Below, piece after piece: positions 15,530-22,375 of a stretch of 24,452 nucleotides of DNA. Source of the DNA: DATKZS01 sp035527835 [NCBI: bacterium] (GTDB taxonomy: Bacteria; RBG-13-61-14); the NCBI GenBank assembly GCA_035527835.1, contig DATKZS010000147.1:1-24452 (forward strand), in the 5' to 3' direction. The translations under genes and the position numbers were made by a program. The notes below the pieces were generated by a model. The model had not been told where the DNA came from, searched no databases, and saw only the letters and a program-made list of their open reading frames with translations. Numbering within the stretch: position 1 is the stretch's first letter; every line of letters starts with the position of its first letter.

Positions 15530-16657
15530 CTAGGCAGCCGGGACGTTGACGGGCCTGGTCATGGCCACGTCCTCGTAAGCCGTGATCCCCTTGGCCTTGA
15601 GGTGTGAGAGGAACAGGTTAGGCTCGATCACGGCCTCCGGCGCGAAGACCCCGCCCTCCTCGATCAGGAGCTGGCCGCGGCCGAGCATGAGCGCGCCGAT
15701 GGCGAGGCACACGCCGGTGGCCTCCCGCATCTGGCCGGTGCCGCAGATGAGGTGGTGCTCTTCTTTGCCGCCCTTTTCGCCATAGGCATCCACCCGGACC
15801 GCGCCCCGGCCCGGCTCGCCGCCGGTCTTGGCTTCCAGCCAGGAGAGCGCGGCCGCGATTTTTTCGGCCCGGCCCGGCTTGGCGAACAGTCCCCATTGCG
15901 CGGGCTTAACGAACAGGCCCGCGCCCGGGCCGAAGCCCATGTAGAAGTTCACGTCTTCGAGCCCGGGGATGAAGCGCGGCAGGGTGGCCGGCTCGGAGTG
16001 GCCCATGTTCCACATCCGGATGCGGCCGTAAGTCGGGAACTCCGTCTCCGCCGTCTCGGACAGGGCCTTGACCATGACGCGCTTGCCGGCCTTGAACGCC
16101 GCGATCTCGCCGCTCATGATGTGCAGCATGTGCCGGACCACCGCCGGGCCGCCGCCGGCGTTCAGGGGCTGGTAAATGAAGATGTCAAGACGGCGCACGC
16201 GGTCGAGCTTGTTCACGAGAAAACGCGCGGCCACATTGGTGAGCCCCGGACTCGCGCCCAGGCCGATGAGAATGGTGAGGCCCTTTTTACGCGCCTCGTC
16301 GCTGAACTTCGCCATGACCGCGTCCGCCGGCTCCCACTCGTCGCAGATGGAGCAATAGTTCACGCCCGCCTCCAGGGCCGCCGCCACCAGCTTTTCCTCG
16401 AACCGGTGGAACGGGCCCAGCGCCGAGGCGCATAGGTCGTGACCGCGCATGGCCGCGACCAGGCCCGCGTGATCGTCCGCGCTCACCAGGGCCGCGACGA
16501 CCTCCGCGCCCTTGCCGGAAAGACCCGCTGCCAGCTCGCGCGCCCGCGCGATGTTCTTGTCCGCGATGGTGACCAGGCTCACGTCCTTCTCCGCCGCCAG
16601 ATCCTCCACCGCCTTGCTTCCCATGTCCCCTGCCCCGCCCATGACAACGATCTTCAT
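15530..16657 (-). CDS. Saccharopine-dehydrogenase-like oxidoreductase
   Basis: 375 residues. It opens with a Rossmann fingerprint, VVMGGAGDMGSKAVEDLA (GxGxxG at 8-13), and IADKN at the end of the second strand suggests NAD(P) binding. A block ICDEWEPADAV and LIGLGASPGLTNVAARFLV follows, as in the saccharopine dehydrogenase / spermidine synthase-linked oxidoreductase group. A strong ribosome site (AAGGAGG) precedes ATG. The substrate is unknown; the group covers lysine, carboxynorspermidine and related amino-acid reductive condensations. The 106 bases between it and the GH106-like gene contain only small imperfect hairpins. Confidence 0.8.
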   Translation of the reverse strand: MKIVVMGGAGDMGSKAVEDLAAEKDVSLVTIADKNIARARELAAGLSGKGAEVVAALVSADDHAGLVAAMRGHDLCASALGPFHRFEEKLVAAALEAGVNYCSICDEWEPADAVMAKFSDEARKKGLTILIGLGASPGLTNVAARFLVNKLDRVRRLDIFIYQPLNAGGGPAVVRHMLHIMSGEIAAFKAGKRVMVKALSETAETEFPTYGRIRMWNMGHSEPATLPRFIPGLEDVNFYMGFGPGAGLFVKPAQWGLFAKPGRAEKIAAALSWLEAKTGGEPGRGAVRVDAYGEKGGKEEHHLICGTGQMREATGVCLAIGALMLGRGQLLIEEGGVFAPEAVIEPNLFLSHLKAKGITAYEDVAMTRPVNVPAA

Positions 16658-16803
16658 GCCCTTTCCTCCTTAATCCCCCAGGTCAAGAGACACAATTACA
16701 TAAAAAGTTAAGCATTGTCAAGATGTTAATTGCAGATTGCGGACAATAATTCCTTCCATCCGATTTTTCCTGGATCCGGAAGCAAGATTTTTGAAAAAAT
16801 CGC

Positions 16804-16832
16804 TTGACAAGTCGGGATAAAAGAGCTATTGT
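16804..16832 (+). promoter_or_regulatory. Promoter of fic-2
   Basis: A perfect -35 TTGACA (16804-16809), a 17-base spacer and TATTGT (16827-16832) form the best sigma-70-type promoter in the window. It lies in the AT-rich 254-base gap before the second Fic gene. Confidence 0.65.
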
Positions 16833-16882
16833 TACTTATTAAAATTATGGACAAAATAATAGTCAAAATATTGGTAAGTAAC
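16831..16882. promoter_or_regulatory. Inverted repeat overlapping the fic-2 promoter (possible operator)
   Basis: GTTACTTA at 16831-16838 is the exact inverse of TAAGTAAC at 16875-16882. The left half overlaps the -10. TGGACAAAA also occurs twice, near 16848 and 16903. The Fic-2 C-terminus looks like a winged helix, so self-regulation is possible. Confidence 0.4.
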
Positions 16883-16911
16883 TGATAATAAAAAAGTATC
16901 CGTGGACAAAA

Positions 16912-18108
16912 ATGAGGACATATGAAAAGACACATCCGTGGCTGACATTCCGCATGGACCTAACGCGGGCCAATCCCATGCTCTGGGTCATGTTGGGAGA
17001 GTGCCAGTCCAAGTGCGAGCATATTTCAGGGGTGCCCTTGCAGCCGGACACGGTCGAAGAGCTGCACTTGATGTATTTGGCCAAGGGGGTCAAGGCCACC
17101 ACGGCCATCGAGGGCAACACGCTGTCGGAAGATGAGGTGATGAAGCAGATCCGGGGCGAGCTTTTCCTGCCGCCGTCCCGCGAATACCTGAAACAGGAAA
17201 CGCAGAACATCATTGACGAGTGCAACCGTATCACGGACGAGATCGTGGCGGCGCGGCCGCCGGCGCTGACCACGGCCCGGATCAAGGAGCTGAACGCGGC
17301 GGTGCTCAAGGGCCTCACGCCCGGCGAGGGCGTGGTCCCGGGCGAGATCAGAGAGCACTCCGTGGTGGTCGGCTTGTACCGGGGCGCTCCCGCCCAGGAT
17401 TGCGAATATCTGTTGGACCGCCTGTGCGAGTGGCTGGGCAGCGATACCTTTGCCCCGCCGCGCGGCATGGAAATTATCTATGCCATCATCAAGGCGGTCA
17501 TGGCCCACCTGTACATGGCCTGGATCCATCCGTTCGGCGACGGCAACGGCCGCACGGCCCGGCTGATCGAGTTCCAGCTCCTGATCGCCTCCGGCGTGTC
17601 GTCCCCGGCGGCGCACCTGCTGAGCAACCATTACAACCAGACCCGGACCGAGTACTACCGCCAGCTCGACCGGGCCAGCGGATCGGGGGGCGAGGTATTG
17701 CAGTTTCTGGAATACGCGGCGCAAGGATTTTTGGACGGGCTGCGCGCGCAGATCCAGCTTGTCCAGGAACAGCAGATGCGCGTGACCTGGCGCGACTACG
17801 TTTACGAGGCCTTCCGCCACAAAAGGAGCGCGGTGAACGCCCGGCGGCGCAACCTGGTGCTGGAGCTTTCCAACCTGGCCGGGCCCGTTTCCGTCTCGCA
17901 ACTCATGGAGCTGAGCCCGCGCATCGCCAGGGAGTACGCGCTCAAGACGGAAAAGGCCCTGTCGCGTGACATCAATGAACTGATAAAAATGGGACTGGTG
18001 CAAAAGGATGGGAGAGGGGTCAGCGCCTGCCGCGAGCTGATCCTGGCTTTTCTGCCGGTCAAGGCCGGGGCCACGAGTTGCGCTTCAGATGATTTAAAAA
18101 GAAAATAG
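16912..18108 (+). CDS. Fic-family protein with C-terminal winged helix (Fic-2)
   Basis: 398 residues. The Fic motif is canonical, HPFGDGNGRTAR (206-217), and the N-terminal inhibitory motif is also canonical, TTAIEGN (63-69), so this should be an active, self-inhibited AMP-transferase. The C-terminal 100 residues, with PVSVSQLMELSPRIAREYALKTEKALSRDINELIKMGLVQ, look like a winged helix. This is the common DUF4172-free, DNA-binding-tail arrangement of bacterial Fic proteins. No ribosome site is clear before ATG. Base composition is close to its GC-rich neighbours, unlike Fic-1. The coding end precedes a Rieske-like gene by 20 bases. Confidence 0.9.
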   Translation: MRTYEKTHPWLTFRMDLTRANPMLWVMLGECQSKCEHISGVPLQPDTVEELHLMYLAKGVKATTAIEGNTLSEDEVMKQIRGELFLPPSREYLKQETQNIIDECNRITDEIVAARPPALTTARIKELNAAVLKGLTPGEGVVPGEIREHSVVVGLYRGAPAQDCEYLLDRLCEWLGSDTFAPPRGMEIIYAIIKAVMAHLYMAWIHPFGDGNGRTARLIEFQLLIASGVSSPAAHLLSNHYNQTRTEYYRQLDRASGSGGEVLQFLEYAAQGFLDGLRAQIQLVQEQQMRVTWRDYVYEAFRHKRSAVNARRRNLVLELSNLAGPVSVSQLMELSPRIAREYALKTEKALSRDINELIKMGLVQKDGRGVSACRELILAFLPVKAGATSCASDDLKRK

Positions 18109-18128
18109 TGTAATCAAAGGAGGCGTTG

Positions 18129-18617
18129 ATGAGGAAGATGAAACGGCGGGAGTTTATGGCGGGGAGTGCGGCGACGGCGGCGGTGGCGGGGGCTTGCGCT
18201 TGTGGATTGGGCGGGTGCGCGACGTTCACGGGGGTTGGGAAGACGCCGGCGATACCGGCGGGGTCATATATGATTGAGCGGGGCAAGGTGAAGATCGTGC
18301 TGGACAAGGCGCCGGAGCTGGCGAAGGCGGGCGGGTCGGTGAAGATTGACGATCCGAACCTGCCGGAGCCGCTGATCGTGGCGCACGCGCCGGACGGCAG
18401 TTACGTGGCGGTGGGCCTGAAGTGCACGCACCGGGGCGTGGAGTTGGAGTATCAGCCCAAGGCGAACATCTTCCGCTGCGCGAGCCTCGGCCGCAGCGCC
18501 TTTCGGCCGGCCGGGACCAGGATCAAGGGCCCGGCCAAGAAGCCGCTCAAGAGCTGCGACGCCAGGCTCGCTCTCCTCGACAAGAACAAGCTGGTGATCC
18601 AGCTCCCGGGCGGTTGA
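18129..18617 (+). CDS. Tat-exported Rieske-like protein with a missing histidine ligand
   Basis: 162 residues from ATG 18129, set by AAAGGAGG just upstream. The twin-arginine signal MKRREFMAGSAATAAVAG is followed by LGGC (27-30), a possible lipobox. The Rieske fold is plain: CTHRG (Cys99, His101), then FRCASLGRSAF (Cys117) after 15 residues. The fourth ligand, normally His in CxxH, is Leu120, from codon CTC at 18486-18488 where CAC would give His. The two disulphide Cys of high-potential Rieske proteins are also absent. Without His120 a standard 2Fe-2S centre should not form. It was probably an electron carrier. A sequencing error or a recent mutation is possible. Confidence 0.8.
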   Translation: MRKMKRREFMAGSAATAAVAGACACGLGGCATFTGVGKTPAIPAGSYMIERGKVKIVLDKAPELAKAGGSVKIDDPNLPEPLIVAHAPDGSYVAVGLKCTHRGVELEYQPKANIFRCASLGRSAFRPAGTRIKGPAKKPLKSCDARLALLDKNKLVIQLPGG

Positions 18618-18630
18618 GTCAGCTCGATTT

Positions 18631-18697
18631 AACCGCGGAGACGCAGGGAACGCAGAGATAATTATTAAAAAAAGTTTTCTCCGCGCCTCCGCGATCA
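18631..18697. repeat. Palindromic element, CGCRRRG-unit family (copy A2)
   Basis: The left arm has three units (CGCGGAGA, CGCAGGGAA, CGCAGAGA). The right arm is shorter: GCGCCTCCGCG at 18683-18693 pairs with 18634-18644 with one mismatch, the middle unit being lost. It ends about 6 bases before the start codon at 18704. Confidence 0.85.
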
Positions 18698-18703
18698 AGC
18701 AAT

Positions 18704-19405
18704 ATGCCCAAAACGGACTACATCGTACTGGACACCATCCCTTTTTCGCTTTCGGCCGAGGAGCTGGGCAACTGGGCCCGGATCGCGGGGCAGGGCGGTG
18801 ACGTGGACGAGCTTGCGGGCTTTCTGGAAGAGGCGCGCGCGAAGGCCCGGCCCAAGGCGTGTTACAAGATTTCCTACATTGACGAGAAGGGCGATGATTA
18901 CGTGGTGGTTGAGGGGACGCGGTTTACGAGCCGGGTGCTTCGGGTGAATCTTGAAGAGGCCCAGCGGGTGTTTCCGTTCGTGGCGACGTGCGGGACGGAG
19001 TTGGAGGAGTGGTCGAACGGGCTTGACGACGTGATGCGCAAGTCGTGGGCGGGAGTGGTGAAGGGCCTGGCGCTCAAGGCGGCCAAGGATTTTTTCGAGG
19101 CGCGGATCAGGGATGAGCATCCGGGGCGCACGGCGATGATGAACCCGGGCTCGCTCGCGGACTGGCCCATCGAGCAGCAGCGGCAACTGTTCGCGCTGCT
19201 GGACGGGGCGGGGGCCGCGATCGGGGTCAGGTTGCTTGACAATTTTTTCATGAGCCCGGGCATGACCGTTTCCGGGCTGCGCTTTCCACTCACGCGGAGC
19301 TTCGAATCGTGCCAGCTTTGCCCGCGCGAGGCCTGCCCCGGCCGGAGGGCGGCGTATGACCGGGGTCTGTATGACCGCAGGTATGTGGAAGAGAGTAGCA
19401 AGTAG
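18704..19405 (+). CDS. Stand-alone methionine-synthase activation-domain protein
   Basis: 233 residues matching the vitamin-B12-dependent methionine synthase activation domain as a free protein: VFPFVATCGTELEEWS (89-104), MNPGSLADWPIEQQRQLFALL (146-166) and FMSPGMTVSGLRF (182-194). The C-terminus has Cys203-x2-Cys206-x4-Cys211, seen in related proteins of anaerobes. The full-length domain lets methionine synthase rebuild methyl-cobalamin by binding S-adenosylmethionine. Stand-alone forms are linked to corrinoid-enzyme reactivation. No corrinoid protein or methyltransferase is in the window. The start has no ribosome site and sits against repeat A2; its stop lies inside a heptamer repeat. Confidence 0.82.
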   Translation: MPKTDYIVLDTIPFSLSAEELGNWARIAGQGGDVDELAGFLEEARAKARPKACYKISYIDEKGDDYVVVEGTRFTSRVLRVNLEEAQRVFPFVATCGTELEEWSNGLDDVMRKSWAGVVKGLALKAAKDFFEARIRDEHPGRTAMMNPGSLADWPIEQQRQLFALLDGAGAAIGVRLLDNFFMSPGMTVSGLRFPLTRSFESCQLCPREACPGRRAAYDRGLYDRRYVEESSK

Positions 19406-19423
19406 CCAGTAGTCAGTAGCCAG
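19394..19423 (+). repeat. Heptamer tandem repeat carrying a stop codon
   Basis: Four 7-base units AGTAGCA, AGTAGCC, AGTAGTC, AGTAGCC are followed by AG. The TAG of the second unit (19403-19405) is the stop codon of the preceding gene. The repeat fills the space to the ribosome site of the crotonase gene. Confidence 0.85.
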
Positions 19424-19434
19424 GGGGGAAAGAG

Positions 19435-20229
19435 ATGGCCTATGAATTATTAAAGATTGAGAAGAGGGAAAACGGGGTGGCGGTGGTGACGATGAACCAG
19501 CCGGAGACGCTGAACGCTTTGGGGGTGGGGATTTCGCGGGAGCTCAGGTGCGCGCTCACGGAGTTGGAGGAGGACCAAGGCACGCGGGTGATCGTACTGA
19601 AGGGCGCGGGCCGTGCGTTCAGCTCGGGCGGGAATTTGAAGGACATGCACCAGAGCCTGTCGGGCGACGCGGGCAAGTACATGGACGAGCTGACGCGCGA
19701 GGTGTACGCGGCGGTGGACAAGCTGATGGTCCTGGACAAGCCGGTGATCGCGGCGGTGCACGGCTTTGCTTATGGCGCGGCGTTCAACTTGGTGCTGGCG
19801 TGCGACCTGGCGGTCTGCGCGGAGGGCACGGTGTTCTGCGAGTCGTTCATCCGGCTCGGCCTGATCCCGGGCGGCCACGCCACCACGCTCCTGCCCCGCA
19901 TCGTGGGCATGCGGCGCGCCACCGAGCTGTGCCTGACCGGCCGCGACGTGTCCGCGGAGGAGGCGCTGATCATGGGGCTGGTGAACATGGTGGTGCCGGA
20001 GAAGGAGCTGATGGAGCACGCGCTCAAGATGGCGGACAAGCTCGCCGAGACCGCTCCGCTCGCGGTGCGGAGGACCAAGAAGCTCTTGCGCGCTTATTAC
20101 GAGAACACGCACGAGCAGCAGGCCGAGCAGGAGCGGAGGACCCAGATCCGGATGGCCTCGACCCGCGACTTCGCGGAAGGGGTCACGGCGTTCGTGGAGA
20201 AGCGCAAGCCGAAGTTCGTGGGGGAGTAG
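19435..20229 (+). CDS. Enoyl-CoA hydratase/isomerase family protein (crotonase fold)
   Basis: 264 residues, standard length. The oxyanion-hole loops GAGRAFSSGGNLKDM (57-71) and AAVHGFAYGAAFNLVLACDLA are clear, and FIRLGLIPGGHATTLLPRIVG follows. The ribosome site is a purine run (AGGGGGGAAAGAG). By eye, the two Glu of rat enoyl-CoA hydratase (144 and 164) fall at Asn118 and Phe138, so plain hydration seems unlikely. Isomerase, dehalogenase or thioesterase-like chemistry on an acyl-CoA is open. It follows the cobalamin-activation protein with 29 bases between. Confidence 0.85.
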   Translation: MAYELLKIEKRENGVAVVTMNQPETLNALGVGISRELRCALTELEEDQGTRVIVLKGAGRAFSSGGNLKDMHQSLSGDAGKYMDELTREVYAAVDKLMVLDKPVIAAVHGFAYGAAFNLVLACDLAVCAEGTVFCESFIRLGLIPGGHATTLLPRIVGMRRATELCLTGRDVSAEEALIMGLVNMVVPEKELMEHALKMADKLAETAPLAVRRTKKLLRAYYENTHEQQAEQERRTQIRMASTRDFAEGVTAFVEKRKPKFVGE

Positions 20230-20253
20230 GGCGGCGGCGGGATTTTGCGGCGT

Positions 20254-20355
20254 TTTTATTTCACGCAAAGGCGCAGAGGCGCAAAGGTTTGGAGAAATAT
20301 ATTTAAATCTCCTAGTTTCATCCTTTGCGCCTCTGCGCCTTTGCGTGAAATAAAA
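20254..20355. repeat. Perfect 34-bp-arm palindrome, CGCRRRG-unit family (copy A3)
   Basis: Bases 20254-20287 are an exact inverse of 20322-20355. The arm contains CGCAAAGG, CGCAGAGG, CGCAAAGG in tandem. In the 34-base core GGAGA (20291-20295) pairs with TCTCC (20308-20312) around an AT-rich loop. It fills most of the 217-base gap between the crotonase and the deacetylase. Confidence 0.96.
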
Positions 20356-20446
20356 GTTACCATGTAGGCAACTCTTGCGGTTATCGGCAGGGGCTTGTAT
20401 GGGTGAGCCGGAACGTGGTAATAGATGGGCAGGTGAGGAAAAGAGG

Positions 20447-21214
20447 ATGAAGAAGGTTACGCTGGGCGTTCTGATGTTCTTGTTGCTAACGTTTTCCGTT
20501 GCGGCGGCGGTGCCGACGGGGGACCCGCTGGCGGGGGTCACGCCGGGGCCGGACGGCAAGATTGACGTGCTCACCATTTTCCCGCACCAGGACGACGAGA
20601 GCATTTTCGTGGGCGGGACCATGCTCAAGATGAAGCGGGACCCGCGGGTGCGGGTGCACATTTTGTGCATGACCATGGGGGACATGACCGACGTCAAGGA
20701 CAAGCTGGGGCTCAGCCAGGAGCGGATGGGCCAGATCCGGATGGCCGAGCTGCAGAGCGCGGCGGCGGACCTTGACGCGGACGAGGTGATCCAGCTCCAC
20801 TACCACGACCAGGGCCTGGCGTCGCAGGACCAGGACGCGCTGGTGGAGGAGGTGCTGGGGATTGTCGAGAAGGTCGGGGCGGAGGTGCTTTTCACCTACG
20901 GTCCCGATGGCATGACCGGCCACATTGACCATATAACCTTGAGCAAGGTCGTAACCCGGGCCTGGCCGCGTTCCAGCGCGCAGAAGCTCTATTACGTGTC
21001 GCTTGGCAACGGGCTCAAGCCTTTCCACCACATGCTGGGCGGCGGCGCGCCCCTGCCCGCGACCATGAAGGTGGACGTCCGGGACGAGCGCAAGCTCAAG
21101 GAGCTGGCATTGGACGCTCACGCGAGCCAGCGCCACTTCTCCAGCGTCGGCTATGCCATGGAAATGATGATGACCATCCGTTACGAATACTTCACGGACG
21201 CCGGGCCGAAATAA
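20447..21214 (+). CDS. Secreted PIG-L/LmbE-type deacetylase
   Basis: 255 residues from ATG 20447, chosen because it gives a proper signal peptide (MKKVTLGVLMFLLLTFSVAAA) and has GAGGAAAAGAGG before it; the longer frame from 20375 does not. The zinc motif is PHQDDE (46-51; PHPDD in most members), with the third ligand in GHIDHI (His159, Asp161, His162). The family removes N-acetyl groups from GlcNAc-type sugars on glycolipids, mycothiol or teicoplanin-like substrates. Secretion suggests an extracellular or envelope sugar. The next gene starts 19 bases on. Confidence 0.87.
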   Translation: MKKVTLGVLMFLLLTFSVAAAVPTGDPLAGVTPGPDGKIDVLTIFPHQDDESIFVGGTMLKMKRDPRVRVHILCMTMGDMTDVKDKLGLSQERMGQIRMAELQSAAADLDADEVIQLHYHDQGLASQDQDALVEEVLGIVEKVGAEVLFTYGPDGMTGHIDHITLSKVVTRAWPRSSAQKLYYVSLGNGLKPFHHMLGGGAPLPATMKVDVRDERKLKELALDAHASQRHFSSVGYAMEMMMTIRYEYFTDAGPK

Positions 21215-21233
21215 TGGCCGCACGGAGATACTG

Positions 21234-22226
21234 ATGTCGAAATGGGAAGTCGCGGTCACGCGTCGGTTGCCGGAAGCGGGCATGGATATGCTTCGGGGCT
21301 CGTGCCACGCGCGGCTGTGGGATGAGGACCGGCCGATCCCGCATGACAGGCTTTGCGCTCTGGCGGAAGGGGCTGACGGCATCGTGTGCGTGCTCACGGA
21401 CCCGGTGGACGCGGCGGTAATGGAGGCGGCGGGCCCGAAGCTCAAGGTCATCTCGACCATGGCGGTGGGGTACGACAACATTGACGTGGCCGAGGCCTCG
21501 CGCCGGGGGATCGTGGTGGGTAATACGCCGGGGGTGTTGACGGAGGCCACGGCGGACCTGACGTGGGCGCTGATTTTATCGCTGGGCCGGCGGATTGTCG
21601 AGGGCGACCGCATGGTGCGGGAGGGCCGGTTCAACGGCTGGGGGCCTACGCTCTTGGTCGGCGCGGATTTCAAGGGCCGCACCCTGGGCATAGTCGGCAT
21701 GGGCCGGATCGGCACGGCGGTGGCCAAGCGCGCCGTGGGCTTCGGCATGAAGATCCTCTACCACGCCCGCCACCGGTTGGCGCCGGAGCTGGAGGCCGCG
21801 GTGCCCGCCCATTTCGAGAAGCTCGGCGACCTGCTCCAGAAGTCCGACTTCGTTTCCTTGCACTGCCCGCTCAACAAGGAGAGCTTCCATTTGATCGGAG
21901 GCTCCGAGATTGACCTGATGAAGCCGACCGCTTACCTCATCAACGTTGCCCGCGGGCCGGTGGTGGACGAGGCCGCGCTCACCGCCGTGCTCAAGGCCGG
22001 CCGCCTGGCCGGCGCCGCATTCGACGTGTATGAGAATGAGCCCCGCCTCAGCCCCGGACTCGCTGAGCTCGACAACGTCGTGCTCGCGCCCCACTTTGGC
22101 AGCGCCTCCATCGAAACCCGCAACAAGATGGCCGTCATGGCTGCCCAGAACCTCATAGCCGGCCTCCGCGGCGACGTCCCCCCCTGGTGCTTGAACCCCG
22201 AGGTCCGGCCCATTACCGAAGGCTGA
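21234..22226 (+). CDS. D-2-hydroxyacid dehydrogenase (glyoxylate/hydroxypyruvate reductase-like)
   Basis: 330 residues. Nucleotide-binding GMGRIG (155-160) lies in the central Rossmann domain, and all three catalytic residues are present: Arg240 in NVARGPVVDE, Glu269 in DVYENEP and His287 in APHFGSAS. The substrate side has TMAVGYDNIDV and GNTPGVLTEATADL, as in glyoxylate/hydroxypyruvate reductases (GyaR/GhrB group). It would reduce a 2-oxoacid with NAD(P)H in the cytoplasm. GGAG lies 7 bases before ATG. It converges on dxr. Confidence 0.9.
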   Translation: MSKWEVAVTRRLPEAGMDMLRGSCHARLWDEDRPIPHDRLCALAEGADGIVCVLTDPVDAAVMEAAGPKLKVISTMAVGYDNIDVAEASRRGIVVGNTPGVLTEATADLTWALILSLGRRIVEGDRMVREGRFNGWGPTLLVGADFKGRTLGIVGMGRIGTAVAKRAVGFGMKILYHARHRLAPELEAAVPAHFEKLGDLLQKSDFVSLHCPLNKESFHLIGGSEIDLMKPTAYLINVARGPVVDEAALTAVLKAGRLAGAAFDVYENEPRLSPGLAELDNVVLAPHFGSASIETRNKMAVMAAQNLIAGLRGDVPPWCLNPEVRPITEG

Positions 22227-22253
22227 GCTTTTCCAGGTAGAGAGCAAAAGAAC

Positions 22254-22365
22254 AACGCCAAGAACGCCAAGAAAGAATTTAGAAGATAGAATAAAGAAAG
22301 GCGCTGACCCAGCCTCGCGTCCCTTTCCCTATATTCTATATTCTGTTTCTTGGCGTCTTGGCGTT
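22254..22365. repeat. Inverted repeat, CGCCAAGA-unit family (copy B2)
   Basis: The left arm starts AACGCCAAGAACGCCAAGAA (22254) and the right arm ends with the inverse CTTGGCGTCTTGGCGTT (to 22365). Inner arms AGAATTTAGAAGATAGAATA and TATTCTATATTCT pair imperfectly. It occupies the gap between two convergent genes and could act as a terminator for both. Confidence 0.87.
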
Positions 22366-22375
22366 CGTCTTCGCC

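Noticed and set aside
18618-18703. A cobalamin riboswitch before the activation-domain gene
   Set aside because: The leader is only the palindromic element; no B12-box-like sequence is visible and it is too short.
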